From Ctena decussata (Eukaryota > Mollusca > Bivalvia > Lucinida > Lucinidae), in contig OZ022499.1 in assembly GCA_963989385.1 (NCBI GenBank), forward strand, positions 101,478,786-101,542,785: a stretch of 64,000 bases of DNA, read 5' to 3'. The notes under the pieces are model-generated. The model ran no database searches. It was not told the DNA's origin and saw only the letters and a list, made by a program, of their open reading frames with translations. The stretch's first letter is position 1, and each line of letters starts with the position of its first letter. Positions 43,687 through 55,890 of this stretch are shown one piece after another. The translations under genes and the position numbers were made by a program.

Positions 43687-46600
43687 TTATTCAGCCCTAT
43701 TTTCTGCTATTTTAGACTCAGCTTCTATATTTTGAGAGTTATCAGCTATGTTGTTGATAATATTTACAGAAATAAGTTCTGGAGTCTTTATATTATTGCC
43801 TGCAGGGGATTTAGGCTGAGACTTTATTTCAGATTTGTTCCCATTCTGATTTCCATTGGAATTAGAATTTTTTCTTGAGTGTTTTGGGGAATGCTTTGGA
43901 GAACTTTTCGGCGATTCTCTCTGCTTTGGGGAATGCTGGGGTGAACTTTTTGGAGACTCTTTCATCTGTGGGGAATGCTGGGGTGAACTTTTGGGAGATG
44001 GTTTCTTTGAACCTGGTGGTGAAGCCAGTTTCTGAGGTGCAGGCTCTATGACTTGGACAGGTAGTGGCTCATTCTGTTCAACTTTCAGTGGAAATGGATC
44101 TGCTTCTGGCAGTAGTGATTCCCCTATAGGTTGTTCAGTAACTGGCTCTTCTTGTGGAATATACAATTCAGCTGGTGGTTGCTCAGTCATTATTTCAGTC
44201 AGAAGAGTGGAATTGTTAGCATTTTTCTCTATCTCCATTTGTTGTTGTCTAACAATACCTTCTTCAGCAGAGATCACTTTATAGTGGTCTATAAACTTCT
44301 TTGAAGCATCTGGGGTCATCTGATTCCACACAAATGATCCTTGTCGCTGAAAAATATAACAGTAAAGTTTAAGCATATTTGTCATTGCTATGAAAGTCTG
44401 TCTGTAGGAAAGTGGATGAACAAGTACCATAATGACCCTAAAATTTTGTACACCAGAAAGTCAGACAATTATTGTTCCAAAATTCTTAAAAAGTGGATTT
44501 AATACGTGTTAATGTATGCAAAGGACGCTTAATGAATGGCAAACATGCAGACCCTGAATTTTTGTTCAGATCTGACTGTCCAAATATTTAGGGTCATTAC
44601 GGTAAACAGAGTCCACTCTTGATATGAAATGAGCTGAGTCCGACAAAACCAGCAAAGTGGCATGCCCAGGCTGATCTGAGTCTTCACTGGGTGAACATGC
44701 CACTTTGCTGGTTTTGTCATGTTGCAGCTCAAATATGAAGTACACCACAGGCAAATAAGGGTTTACACCTACACTTACAGAACGGACTGATCAGTATTCC
44801 AGATAAGGTGTGGTATCAATGTTTCAGTTACTGTATGCCCTGACCAGATACAGCACATGTGGAGACTGCCTTAGTATATCATGTAAATATTGTAATTTGA
44901 GAAAAATTTTGTTTGATGATAAAATTTCAGTTTCGGACAGCTCATTTTCAGATTACCATTTCACTCTCAGCTCAGTAGGAGCCTTCCACAGTCCGTTTAG
45001 CCTGGCTTACTGTGCTCAGTACTGAGTTTGAATTCCACCAGCAGTGGGATTCACTGCATACAACCTTTGATTATCATCCTACCATTGTCTTACTATGACT
45101 GAAATACTGTTAAAAGGGAGGTTAGACTCTGTTTCAACCACCCATCTCAATTCCAGTCTCTATGCTCTTGCAGATATGGATACCATACAGATCACTGGAC
45201 AGGGCAAAATCTGTATCAACATCTTTGCCGATATGGGTCAATGCAGGTCTTCAAGTTAAGCTGTTACTTGGCCTGTGGTGAGTCTTTTGAGTGATCTACA
45301 ATTATCCAGGCTGCAGATATGGGAGCATTCACTATTTCTGTGATAACCTTTTTACCTTCATTGAAATGTATGTATAGATACAACCATGTTTTTCTGCCGC
45401 TTTTTTTTTTTCAAAGGTAAACAGTCTTTGTGACTTCCTGTTTGCTTCCCTCGACAACCAAACACAAGCAAATTTGGGTAAAGTCTTGAAAGAAAGAATT
45501 TGCTTATACAGGAGCAAATTCTTTCCGTCCTTTAAGAGTTATCCCCTACTGAGAAGGAAGGCAAAAATGAAAATGATAGTTGCTTCCCCTGAAAGTGTAC
45601 CCATTCACTTTAAAATGTACATTTATGTTGTGGACCTCACCAGAACTGTCTTATTTCACTCTAATGAGGGTTCACATGTTTTTATGGAAAAAATAATATC
45701 CCAGAATCATGGTAAAACTCCATATACAGAGCTCTGTATAAATGACGCTGCACATGCTGCCCTGCATAATGGCTGAAAAAAAACAAGAGAAATCACATTG
45801 TATTTGAATTATCCAATTCACTCACCTTTCCTCTGATAGGGTAATTATCACCAAATCTACTGTTGTATTGATGTTCATATGATATCTTTTCCTTAAACAA
45901 TCTCTGTTTGCCATCTCGAGCACTCAAAAAGTTCACTGGAACTGAAATGTAGTTGCAAAAATGGTCAGCATAATACTGTCAACATAAGTCTTAAGTGGCT
46001 ATATTTTACGAAACTACTTTCTCCAATTTATGTGTTAAAAAGTAATAATTCAAATTTTGGCCTGCAATCATGTGATTCCATGACTGAAAATTTGATCAGT
46101 TTTGTGAAATGAGACATTACCTCATTTTCTAAATTTCAAAGTAGCAAGTTGTTCATACATGTACATGTTTTAATAATGCTACATTTTAACATACTAGAGT
46201 TATATAATACTGCAGAGTGAGCAGGGTTATTTCTGCCAACATTCAATTCCAAGGTATTCTCTAGGATTCCCTTGTGAGACCATGACACTCTGTCAATTGA
46301 GATTAGACAAATTTAATGTAGATTGTTTGCTTCATGCATGTGTTATGTACCACTTTTATTTTATCATGATGTTCTTTGATCTAAATTCTAAAACAGTGCC
46401 CCTATAGAAGCAAAAGAAAATTTTGTGTTTTCGACTGCATTCACTTTAGGAGTGCATGAGTCCAAACAATGCAATCACTGGTAATTACCGACAATTATTT
46501 TTTGTGACACTCGATGATGTTTCTCAATGTAAGATTATAAGAGTAATAAAACGAGTGCAGAGCACAATATATCTATTTACAAATGACCGGCAAACAGTAA

Positions 46601-48424
46601 AATACATGTATTACCCAACAATTGACAGCTGGAGACCCCATCTTGCGGCAGGTTTTCATAAATGAGCCGCGACACGAGAAAACCAACAAAGTGGTTGTAC
46701 GCCCAGCGCAGACTCAGATCAGCCTGAGCATCGGCCCAGTCTGATCAGAATCTTCGCTGTCCGCATGGGGGTAGCTTGGACCCTTACCTACCCTTTGAGC
46801 ACATAACAAAAAGTCTGATCAAACTGGGCGGATGCCCAGGCTGATCTGAGTCTGAGCTGGGCGCACAACCGCATTGTTGGTTTTGTCGTGTCGCGGCTCA
46901 AATGCTTATACAGTGTATGCAGGTTCATTCTAGAGAGGAAAACCCCAGTTATATAGCTTAGTAAATATGGTAGGTCAAGGGTTAAAACTCACCTGTTCCT
47001 AAGGCAGGTTCTGTGTTAGGATTGGCAGTGTGTCTCAATGAACCAAAACTTCCACTGCAGGTCTTTTCCCGCTCTTGATAGTCACCTCTGTAGATAGTGT
47101 CTTTAGTCTTAGGAGGAACTTGCAGTGGCTCTGTGGATATTCTAGAAGGCCACCAGTTCTGCTGCTCTGCTCTCGTGACTTCAGTGAATACAGTACAGAT
47201 TGGTTCATTTAACAAGCGAACATTATGGCGGAGAAAGCCACAGCTTCCCGGATGGGGTTTGTTGATCCTATAATCTGGTGCTTCATGAGGTAATACTTCT
47301 GTTTTCCTGTTATAAATATCTGGTAATGCTAAGCCTTCATTAGCTCTCCACTGCTTCCGCCACTCTGATATATTTTCAGTGTGTTCTCTCTCATATCGTG
47401 GATGAGATTCTTCCGCAAAGTTGCTTATTACTCGAAAACTGTCAGGGCTGAAATAAACAATACAGCTAAAATTGATAAAGGTAAAGGTTTCCAACAGCTT
47501 AGTGGCCTTAGGGCAGTAGGGGTTAGAAGCCCACTGTATCTTGGGCACAGCATATGAAAGGTGGAGCCCATCCCACGCCTTCGCTGCCTTACCCTTCCCT
47601 GATTGAAAAAGGTACCCATAAACTGCTAGGCCGACACTGTTTTCCAGTAGCCAGTTGAGTCAACCTGGGATTTGAACCCATGACCTACTGCACACAACTG
47701 AATATGTAGCTCTGTGCATTTTTCATGTTTGCCTTTTTGAGGTTACACTTTTTGACAACTGACATTTGAACAAACCCTTTCAGGTTAGCAATATTGCCAG
47801 ATACTGCCTTAAAGTACTTTGAACAAAAATCAGAGTTTGCATCTAGACCATTGTTGATAGCTATTTTAATTTAGCATAAAGTTCTGATTTTGTGGTGGTA
47901 CATTGTAGAACTTAAAACATAATATTTTTTTTCTGTCTGAAAACTTTAACTATTGTGGGGTGTAATCATTTATCTACTGAAACTGTTCATGCAACTTCAA
48001 ATAGGCATCTCTTTTCCTGTTTAGTTCTACTCTCACAAGCCTGATACTGTACTAAATCAGCTCTAAGTAGAGTAACTACAGCAGTCTAGAAATAACCCTA
48101 AGTCATGTGAACATGGGAAGTTTGTGGTGAGTTCTGATATTTTTCTTGCATGAGACAATGTTCTAATCTTTTGAATTTAATGATCATCTGTGGTGATACA
48201 AATCTGATCAGTTCCATGAATTTCACAGTGACTGTGAATGATTGTCCTTGGACGTGTCACCAGTAAACAATTCTGATTCTGACTGTAAGAGTCTTAGACA
48301 CATTCATCATTCTGTTCAATAATCCAGGAAAACAGCAATTTGGTATTAGAGACAGTTATAATAATTACTTGTATCTGTCTTCAACTTGTTTCTTTCTACA
48401 AAGAGGTGGCATATAGACAGCCAT
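43687..48424 (-). CDS. C2orf73: C2orf73-like protein, four predicted exons
   Basis: Minus-strand exons: 48424-48369, 47447-46993, 45941-45826 and 44346-43687. Phases match at all three junctions, sites are GT-AG, and the total is 428 residues. Exons 2-4 are well supported: KPHPGSCGFLRHNVRLLNEP, QQNWWPS and PLQVPPKTKDT, then KEKISYEHQYNSRFGDNYPI, then RGK|RQGSFVWNQMTP. These line up in order with what I recall of vertebrate C2orf73 (FLNEP, WWPS, the KISYEHQY-like motif and K-R-x-G-(A/S)-F-V). The first exon (MAVYMPPLC...) is my choice because it alone gave a start, a donor and the right phase; treat it as tentative. The C-terminal half is disordered, with SPKSSPQHSPK-type repeats of 12-14 residues. 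Function is not established; the short motifs resemble those of small axonemal/sperm proteins, which is inference. Human protein about 290 residues; this one is longer in its tail. Confidence 0.72.
44630..44731. mobile_element. Foldback MITE (TGAGCCGCGACACGAG family), short copy
   Basis: GACAAAACCAGCAAAGTGGC mirrored by GCCACTTTGCTGGTTTTGTC; internal deletion leaves about 100 bp. Within intron 3 of the C2orf73-like gene. Confidence 0.72.
45421..45605. mobile_element. Foldback MITE (AAAGGGGAACA family), copy 5
   Basis: Centre AAGAATTTGCTTATACAGGA followed by GCAAATTCTTTCC, a clear hairpin. Outer parts TTTGCTTCCCTCGACAACC and TTGCTTCCCCTGAAAGTG resemble the 22733 copy. Immediately downstream (45640-45740) is a decayed CAGAGCTCTAG-family remnant ending CAGAGCTCTG. 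In intron 3 of the C2orf73-like gene. Confidence 0.6.
46663..46900. mobile_element. Foldback MITE (TGAGCCGCGACACGAG family), best copy
   Basis: TGAGCCGCGACACGAGAAAA, then CCAACAAAGTGG; right end GTTGGTTTTGTCGTGTCGCG, then GCTCA. 238 bp. Internal halves pair imperfectly through CAGTCTGATCAGAATCTTCG. In intron 2 of the C2orf73-like gene. Confidence 0.82.
47470..47705 (-). repeat. Possible tRNA-derived SINE (family 3)
   Basis: The minus strand has a B-box-like GGGTTCAAATCCC (47667-47679 region) near its start, followed by about 200 bp of moderately GC-rich sequence. No second copy is seen in the window, so family status is inference. Confidence 0.35.
48225..48283 (+). mobile_element. 3' end fragment of the GATTCT-tailed LINE
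   Basis: GTGAATGATTGTCCTTGGAC, then GTGTCACCAGTAAACAATTC and TGATTCTGA match the 3' UTR and tail of the LINE at 59640-59706. Strongly 5'-truncated. Confidence 0.72.
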
Positions 48425-48647
48425 TTTATTTTCATAAATGCACACAGCAAATTAAATCCACAATTTCTCGTCACTTCGCTAAAATCGCAACTTTGTCCGC
48501 CATATTGTTGATGTGTTTCTTTGGAGACTTAAGGCACGTTCGAGTGACCGGGCTATACGGAGTTACCCGCTTTTACTCCAGTTTATCTGCTGTTAGATCC
48601 GTGCCTTCTCTGAGTAACATATTTGGTTGGCGGCCGGTCTCCCTAAA

Positions 48648-48697
48648 AAGCGTCAAGAAGCGACAAGAAGTGTCAAGAAGCGACAAGAAGTGTCAAG
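48648..48697. repeat. 10 bp tandem repeat, five copies
   Basis: AAGYGWCAAG repeated five times without interruption (AAGCGTCAAG, AAGCGACAAG, AAGTGTCAAG, AAGCGACAAG, AAGTGTCAAG). The inverse of the same units lies at 56535-56562 and 59707-59745. Confidence 0.88.
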
Positions 48698-48888
48698 AAT
48701 ATATTTTAGTAATGTTATGTCATTTATATGTTATTTTTTCAACAAAATATGACATTAGTTATATTTAGAATACAATTCAAGGGCCATATAATATATAAGA
48801 AGGCAAAAAGAGCCTTTATTGAACAAACGCGCTTGCCGATGACGCGAGCGGCATTTTAGACTTAGCGTCAAGAAAATATTTCATATAC

Positions 48889-49590
48889 CAGTGGCGGATC
48901 CAGAGGGGGTTCGGGGGGTTCAAATGAACCCCCTCTTCAGCCTTAAAGGTAGGTTCCTGGACTAGCGATAACAATTCTGTTCACAAAATATTTTTTTCTT
49001 TTTCTGCGTAGTATTAAATACTCTTATTTTTCTGAATATGTTGCAAATGAGAAAACTGTCGGTTTTGTTAAAAATTGTCGTTTCTCACTTGCTAGTTTTC
49101 TTTGCTTGAACAATGTGTTGGAATTCCAGTTCTAAAAATAACTTTGTCATATGTCTATATGTGCGTTATTCCTGAGGGCATTTGTTTTTCTTGCCGTAAG
49201 CTCTTCTGGAGGTTCTGGCATGGTGGATGGGTTTTCACTATCCCAAAACGCAATGCAGCATGGGATCAGCCGCGTAATCTATCTTTTGCGTGAACTATAA
49301 ATAGCGTTAACTGGTGTGCGAAGCAGAAATAGGGAATCCCTTGCAAAACGACTTATCTGATACTTTCCGATGTACACTTTTTAGTGAAACTTATTAATTT
49401 CCTTGTTATTATTGCTTTCCAACACTTTAGAAAATAGTCATCAAAATTATGATGCAGACCAAACTCCAGGAACCAACCTTTAATTATTTCATTTTCATGG
49501 GGAATTTCAAGAAAAATTGGTCAAACTGCACAAATCGAACCCCCTCAGCTAATTTGAACCCCCTATCCCTAATTCCTAGATCCGCCCCTG
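48889..49590. mobile_element. MITE with CAGTGGCGGATC termini, 702 bp, exact 5 bp target duplication
   Basis: Left CAGTGGCGGATCCAGAGGGG, right the inverse of CAGGGGCGGATCTAGG. Subterminal GTTCAAATGAACCCCCTC and AATTTGAACCCCCTATCC. TATAC flanks both sides (48884-48888 and 49591-49595). A 168 bp internally deleted relative is at 62355-62522. Confidence 0.88.
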
Positions 49591-49781
49591 TATACTAGCA
49601 ACAGTAAGAAGTGTTGAATCACACTTTTATTATATATGTTTCTACCAGATATTGCTAAATAGTAAATAAATAATATTGTTCTTTTAAAAGATGCGCTTAT
49701 TGTGCCTGGTTTGCCCCGATCTATATGTCAAAGCGACAAGAAACCACGCACAATGCGACCAAGTGTCAAGAAAATATTAAG

Positions 49782-49947
49782 TGAGTGAGTGAGTGAACTC
49801 TGGTTTAACGTCTTACCAACAACGAGGTCATATGGAGACGGGACCTCGGTTTAAAGTCTCATCCGAAAGACCGGAGAAGCGGGGGATCGATCCTGCGACC
49901 CCTGGATTGGTAGTCTGGAGTGTTATCCACTACACTACAGCCGCTCC
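49782..49947 (-). mobile_element. tRNA-derived SINE (family 1), full copy, 16 bp target duplication
   Basis: On the minus strand: GGAGCGGCTGTAGTGTAGTG (A box region), CCAATCCAGGGGTCGCAGG, GATCGATCCC (B box), TCTCCGGTCTTTCGG, then the body to a tail of CACTCACTCACT. The duplicated TCAAGAAAATATTAAG lies at 49766-49781 and 49948-49963. Confidence 0.88.
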
Positions 49948-50809
49948 TCAAGAAAATATTAAGAAAACGTAGAGCTCAAACGGTTGTTTCTTTTGGCCAA
50001 AAATGACCTTTTATAGCTTCTACGTCTACCTGATACCCATCAAACCGCTGATAAGAGTGGTATTTATAAATACTTATCAGCTCATATAACAATCGTAACA
50101 CTTCGGCCAATTCCGTATCCTGAATTAAACTCTATCGAAGATATCGGCGAGGATGTCCGATTGCTCATATAAGTCATACCAGCAAGAAACGTCATGTAAA
50201 ACTGGAACCGAACCGTTCGGACAAGCGTCAAGCAAATATTCTCTCAATTTAAATTGTTGTTCTGTGTGACCAAATATAGCTCTTTTATTAGATATACATC
50301 TACAATATACCCTTAAAATAGCTAATAAGAGTAGAATTCTTAAATATACATCAACCCAAATGTTTTCCACTTTATAAGCCATGCCTGCAAGAAGCCTCAT
50401 GATATGCAGTGACGTACAGTCAAGCGTCAAGAAACTCGTTGATACTTTTTATGTTTGAATCTTCATCACTTCTACTTTTACCAGATAACCATTAAACCTC
50501 AATAAAGAGTTACACAATTGTATATTGAAATCCATGTAATTTCACTCCCCTCAGCCCGCCGCCCTCCCCCTGCCCTCCCCTCCCCTATGGCATCGACCAT
50601 CTTATACGCCATACCAAAGAAAACACAGGAAAAGAGACAACAAAATAAAGCGTCAAGAAAATATGGCGGATCGAGAACCACAATCAGATATTTTCAACAA
50701 GACCGCAAATTTGTATTAGTAGAATAACTTGAACACCTTTTTTTTCAACAAATCTTTAAGTTCTTCCAAGACTCAATCACATCCGCACGCTAGAAAGCGA
50801 CAAGAAATT

Positions 50810-51420
50810 ACGTATATGGTATTTTAAAGAGTAACTACACTTCAGGAACTGACTGAATCAGATCCCAAACCCTATCCCCAACATCAAGACTGAATCAGAT
50901 CCCAAACCCTATCCCCAACCCTAACCTATCATTACAGGCCTGTGCAATAACTTACTCTGTACGAGACAAGAGAAATGAACCCCCCAAAAAAGAAAAAAAA
51001 TCCTACTCATTTTCTGGGACTCAGATCAGTCTGGGCATCTGCAGAGTCGGTTTTCGGCCTACGAAGAAAAATGGATTCATTCTTGGACCAGCTTATGCAT
51101 GTAAGTGAAGGAAAATAAAAATGCAAAAGAATTCCTTTTTTTACATTATAAATTCAGCGGTAGGCGGATCTTGTAATGCGAAGAAATGAATTATATCAAC
51201 CGTTATAAACATTAGAAAAATATTTAAATAAATAAAATGAATTAGATTGAAGCTAAGCACTATTTTTTGTAGAAAAAGGGAATGATAAATCACAGATTGT
51301 TTGATGAAAACATTTGGAGCTGGAAACAATTAGATGGCGTGTGCCATCAATAGATCCGCAAGCTAATTACTGTCGGTCAGATTTGAGTCATTTCGGTCGA
51401 GCGGCTCAATGGCTTGTGGT
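50810..51420. other. Intergenic, no gene recognised
   Basis: Includes a short direct repeat of CTGAATCAGATCCCAAACCC at about 50852 and 50889, and a fragment of the TGAGCCGCGAC foldback family near 51018-51050 (ACTCAGATCAGTCTGGGCAT). Confidence 0.35.
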
Positions 51421-51423
51421 TTT

Positions 51424-53202
51424 TAGCTCACCCGAGCCGAAGGCTCACAGGTGAGCTTATAGTATAGGCAGGCATCCGTCGTCCGTCCGTCGTCCGTCAA
51501 TATTTTCAAAAGACATCTCCTCTGAAACTACAAGGCCCATTGTTACCAAATTTTATATATATAGCATCTATAGGCAGGGGGAACTAATAATACTGTTTTT
51601 TTTTATCCAAATCGCCTCAGAACTTTGGTTGCTATGGCAACTTAAAGTTTCCATTGACTTGTATGGGAAAAATTGAAAATTTGCATTTATTGCTATGTCA
51701 CTGCAGATATTTTGACAAAACTTTTACAAATATGTTTCTTGAGTAGTCCTCTATCAACCACATGAAATTTATGTAAATTGCACAATTAGGCTGGTTGCCA
51801 TGGCAACCGAAAGGTTAAAAATAGAAAAGATATTCAAAAATCATCTCCTCAGAAAGTATACAACCAATAACGCTCAAACTTCACAGAAAGGATCTATGTA
51901 CTACCGTCTATAAAAATACTGTTTTTCTTGGCAATTGTTCCAGCAGTTTGGTTGCTGTGGCAACATAAAGTTACCATTGACTTATAATGGGAAAATTGAA
52001 AATTTGCATTTATTGCTATGTGACTGCAGATATTTTGACAAAACTTTTACAGAAATGTTTCTTGAGTAGTCCTCTATCAACCATATGAAATTTATGTAAA
52101 TTGCACAATTTGGCTGCTTGCCATGGCATCCGAATGGTTAAAAATAGAAAAGATATTAAAAAATCATCTTCTCAGAAACTATACAACCAATAAAGCTCAA
52201 GCTTCACAGAAAAAATCTAGGTACTACCGTCTATAAAAATTCTGTTTTTCTTGGCAATTGCTCCGGCAGTTTGGTTGCTATGGCAACATAAAGTTGCCAT
52301 TAACTTATAATGGGAAAATTTAAAATTTGCATTTATTGCTATGTGACTGCAGTTATTTTGACAAAACTTTTACAGAAATGTTCCTTGAGTAGTCCTCTAT
52401 CAACCACATGAAATTTATGTAAATTGTACAATTTGGCTGATTGCCATTGCAACCGAATGGTTAAAAATAGAAAAAAATATTAAAATATCATTTTTGCAGA
52501 AACCATGTGGCCGATAAAGCTCAAACTTTACAGAACGGATCTTTGTACAAGCTTCTATATAATTACAGTTTTTTATGGCAATTGCTTCAGCGGTTAGGTT
52601 GGTATGGCAACTTATAGTTTCCATTGAAATATAATGGGAAAAATGGAAAGCTGCAGTTTTTGCTATCTCCCTGCAGTTATTTTTGGATTTTTTATCTACA
52701 GAAATGTTGCTTGAATAGTCCTCTATGATTCCTATTAATTTTGTCCAATTTGCAAAATTTGATTTGTTGCCATGGCAATATTAAGGAAATATTTTTGAAA
52801 AAAATATTTAAAAATCTTTTCCTCAAAAACCATATAGGTGGATGAAGCTGATTCTTTGCATACGTGTTCATGACATTAGCCGCTACGTAAATATTGTTTT
52901 TATTATTGTTGCCCACATGGTTTCATTACTATGGCATTTTAAAGTTTCCATAGACTTGTATTGGGAAAAGTGCAAATTGGCATTTATTTCTGTGTTACTG
53001 CAATATTTAGGCAAAAAGTTTTACAAATATGTTTTTTTTATTGTAACTTCATCAAACTTGCTAATATTTACTAGGACAAGCATAACAACTCAGTCAAAGT
53101 TGAAATTAGGCCGAATTGTACAACTTACTTCAGTGTTTCTTACTCTTGAGTGCTAAGGATGAATGGACTCAGGTGAGCTACAGGACCAATGGTCCTCTGG
53201 TT
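51424..53202 (+). mobile_element. Tandem-repeat (Helentron-like) element, TAGCTCACC(T/C)GAG family, carrying X-box-like palindromes
   Basis: 5' TTTTTAGCTCACCCGAGCC with hairpin GAGCCGAAGGCTC. Four to five monomers of about 320 bp share GTATGGGAAAATTGAAAATTT-like text, ACTGCAGATATTTTGACAAA and CTTGAGTAGTCCTCTATCAA. 3' CTCAGGTGAGCTAC, hairpin AGGACCAATGGTCCT, then CTGGTTTA. Contains GTTGCCATGGCAAC or near variants at 51628, 51794, 51951, 52274, 52598 and 52766. Confidence 0.75.
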
Positions 53203-53510
53203 TAATTATAACTTGATTAATGTGTAGACCTCTGGCGAGGCCCTGAAAAGCCCGTAAGTAACCAGTTGCCGATTTAAATTATCACAAATCTTCTGCTTTT
53301 AATTTGTTGAATGAAATAAAAACCTATAGTGGGGAAATCGGTTTTTGCAATATGGTAAGTAGATGCAAAAGCCACCACTGATGAGACTCGTGGAGGAGTT
53401 GAAATAGGTTTTTCTTTTATAATAAAAGTTTTATTTGCTGTCTTATTTTTTCCTAGATAACGGTTTCATTTTTTTTTGACGCTTTGATATTGCTGAACAT
53501 CAAAATTAAT

Positions 53511-53730
53511 TGAGCCGCGACCCGAGAAAACCAACCAAAGTGGTCGTGCGCCCAGCGAAGACTCAGATCAGCCTGGGCATCCGACAAGTCTGAGCAGCCT
53601 CTTCGCTAAGCGCTTAAAGGTTAGCTAAGGGTCTAAGCTAGCTCCATGCGGGCAGCGAAGACTCTAATCAGACTGGGCGGATGCCCAGTATGATCTGAGT
53701 CTGCACTGGGCACACAACCACTTTGTTGGT
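53511..53730. mobile_element. Foldback MITE (TGAGCCGCGACACGAG family), right end truncated
   Basis: TGAGCCGCGACCCGAGAAAA, then CCAACCAAAGTGGTCG; ends CAACCACTTTGTTGGT without the final TGTCGCGGCTCA. Confidence 0.78.
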
Positions 53731-53949
53731 AAATTTGAGAAAATATCATTCAAGGGCCTGAAATGCGAATCATGATTATACTATACAGGTCATGCAAAAG
53801 TGCTTGACGCTCCAGTATACTTCATTTTTCTTGACGCTTCAATTTTTCTTGACGCCTTTTTAGCATTGGACTTAAGATGAAAGGAAAAGAAAATCATCTT
53901 TCTGTCATCCGAAATCTGAACCAAAAAAAGACCTTTTTCACATTGTTTC

Positions 53950-55890
53950 TGCGCATGCGTGTACCGCTTAGGTAACGCGATATTTTCCGATAATCGGCGA
54001 GACTTTACATAAATGGGGCAATTGGATTTTAAGGCATGGAGACTTTCTATGTAATCAGTTAAAATTAATTGTTTTAATCATTTCTATCTGATTTCTTTTC
54101 ATTTTAACAAGGCTTGGCACAAAGATCATTTAAAGTGAAAGGCATATCGCAAAGAGAAATATTTATTCCTAATTATTTTATCTATTACCTGACATCTACC
54201 GTCCATTTCTTTGAACGAGGTCTGAACAATCAGGAAATTATATGTGTGGTTGGATATTTTACTAAATAAATAAAGGAAAATGAATATTTAAAGGATCCCT
54301 AAATAATTGTCTTCTCTCATAAATTACTCTAATTCATTTGTTGTTATTGTTGTTATTTCAATAGTCATACCGGCGCATCCGAAGAGGCACAACGTATCCA
54401 TTGCCGCACCTCCCGGCGTCCGAAGTCTGTTTATCAATTACTTAATTATCTGAGGGTCTATTAACAATTAACTCAATCAATAGACCACGTTATTCGTTGA
54501 CACCTCTTATTAATGTTGACGATTTTAATTTCAATGCGGGGGTGGTGGTCGGGCGGGCGATGTTTTTTTTCCTTTTGTTTTGTTTTACAGAACAGAAATT
54601 TTATTCAGACGTAAACTACAATGTATACAATTTCTAGTCTGTCAAAATACATTTCGAATACATACATAGATCACACACTAAATGGCTGACACTTGGTGCT
54701 GGTTATAACTTCCAGTGCCGGGGCGTGCTACTTATTTTGGATAAAAGTAGGGCAAGGGCCTACTGTGCCTGCAGTAGGTGCGGCCGGGGTTGTTTGGTTA
54801 TCATTTTCTATCTTTTTTCTGTCTCCCCCTCTCTGGGAGATGGCCCGATATAGACTGAAATACTGTATCAAAGGGCCGTTAAACCCCTAACAACAACCAA
54901 CCGTTAATTTCATTGCATATCGGTAGGCAAATCATACCCATTTATCCAGAACAAATTTACTTGCAAGTCAGTTGATAATGCAATATTAATAATACTAATG
55001 ATAACAATGATATTTTTACTATAATTATGAATGATTATATAGACACATTTAAGAGCTACCAATTTTCACGTTTTTAGCCAGTAAATGTCATAATGGCAGG
55101 TATAAAAATAATAGAAATAAAAAATAATAATATATTTTCACTATCATTATTATCACCATCATTATGATTATTGTTATAAATGCAAAGATAACATAAAACA
55201 TTTAATTTCGCAATTCGAGAAACCGAAAAGTGAAACTGGCTATTTGCTTCCTCTTCAGAAAATCGAAATCCGCCGAACTTATTTTCTCAAAACTAATTTG
55301 ATTTCAGAAAAGAAAAATATATAAATAAATAAATATATTAATAAATAAATACAAAGCATCTATTAAATAATTATAACGAATTCATAACTGTTGTAATAAT
55401 TACGAAATGTCAAGCTGCATGAATTTTCTTTACGTAAAATATTAGTAATAAAATTACTTCTGAAATTAAATGTGTAAAATCGCAGAAGATTATACGAAAA
55501 TAAAACTATGAATGAATGTCAAAACGTGTAAGAAATTTTGAGGAAAAGAAAGAATGCTAGAAATAATAGATCACAGATTTGTAAAATGATTACCGGTGCA
55601 TGACACGCTGATTGGAACATTAAATTTTTGTGCATTTCAAATATTTTCTATGTTATTGTTACTGTACTTATATTCTTTTCCTTTCAAGTTAGGTTATGAA
55701 ATCAAAATGTAATAATAAATCTCGTTTTTAATCATTTAATATATATCATTATTCGATTATAATAAAAAAGCCTATTGATATGTGTTGCTGTACCAAAGGT
55801 TATGCCCCACGCGTGTGGCGTAACGCGAAATCTCGCCAAATTACGGGCTGCGAGACTAGGGGAGATAACAATGTGAAAAATGTCTATTTT
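53950..55890. other. AT-rich intergenic DNA, no gene; possible SINE at about 54600-54900
   Basis: No conserved open frame. The part 54690-54900 ends AAAGGGCCGTTAAACCCC, then AACAACAACC, a tail type seen on molluscan SINEs; related text (GACTGAAATACTGTTAAAAG) is at 45098. No A or B box was clear, so this is only a suggestion. Confidence 0.3.

Larger units (their letters stand above)
48864..50809 (+). repeat. Left array: diverged monomers of about 200 bp, each starting with an AGCGTCAAGAA box
   Basis: Boxes at 48864, 49732, 49761, 50223, 50422, 50648 and 50795 (variants AGCGACAAGAA, AGTGTCAAGAA). After discounting the MITE and SINE insertions the spacing is about 150-280 bp. Monomers share, loosely, AAAATATT after the box and TTATAAGTCATACCAGCAAG before the next box. 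Contains 48889-49590 and 49782-49947. Confidence 0.6.

Noticed and set aside
48490..48515. Minus-strand ATGGCGGACAAAG context, similar to the SPATA17 start region, considered as first exon of the C2orf73-like gene
   Set aside because: The frame stops after ten codons and no donor gives the required phase; the ATG at 48424 with donor at 48368 fits better.
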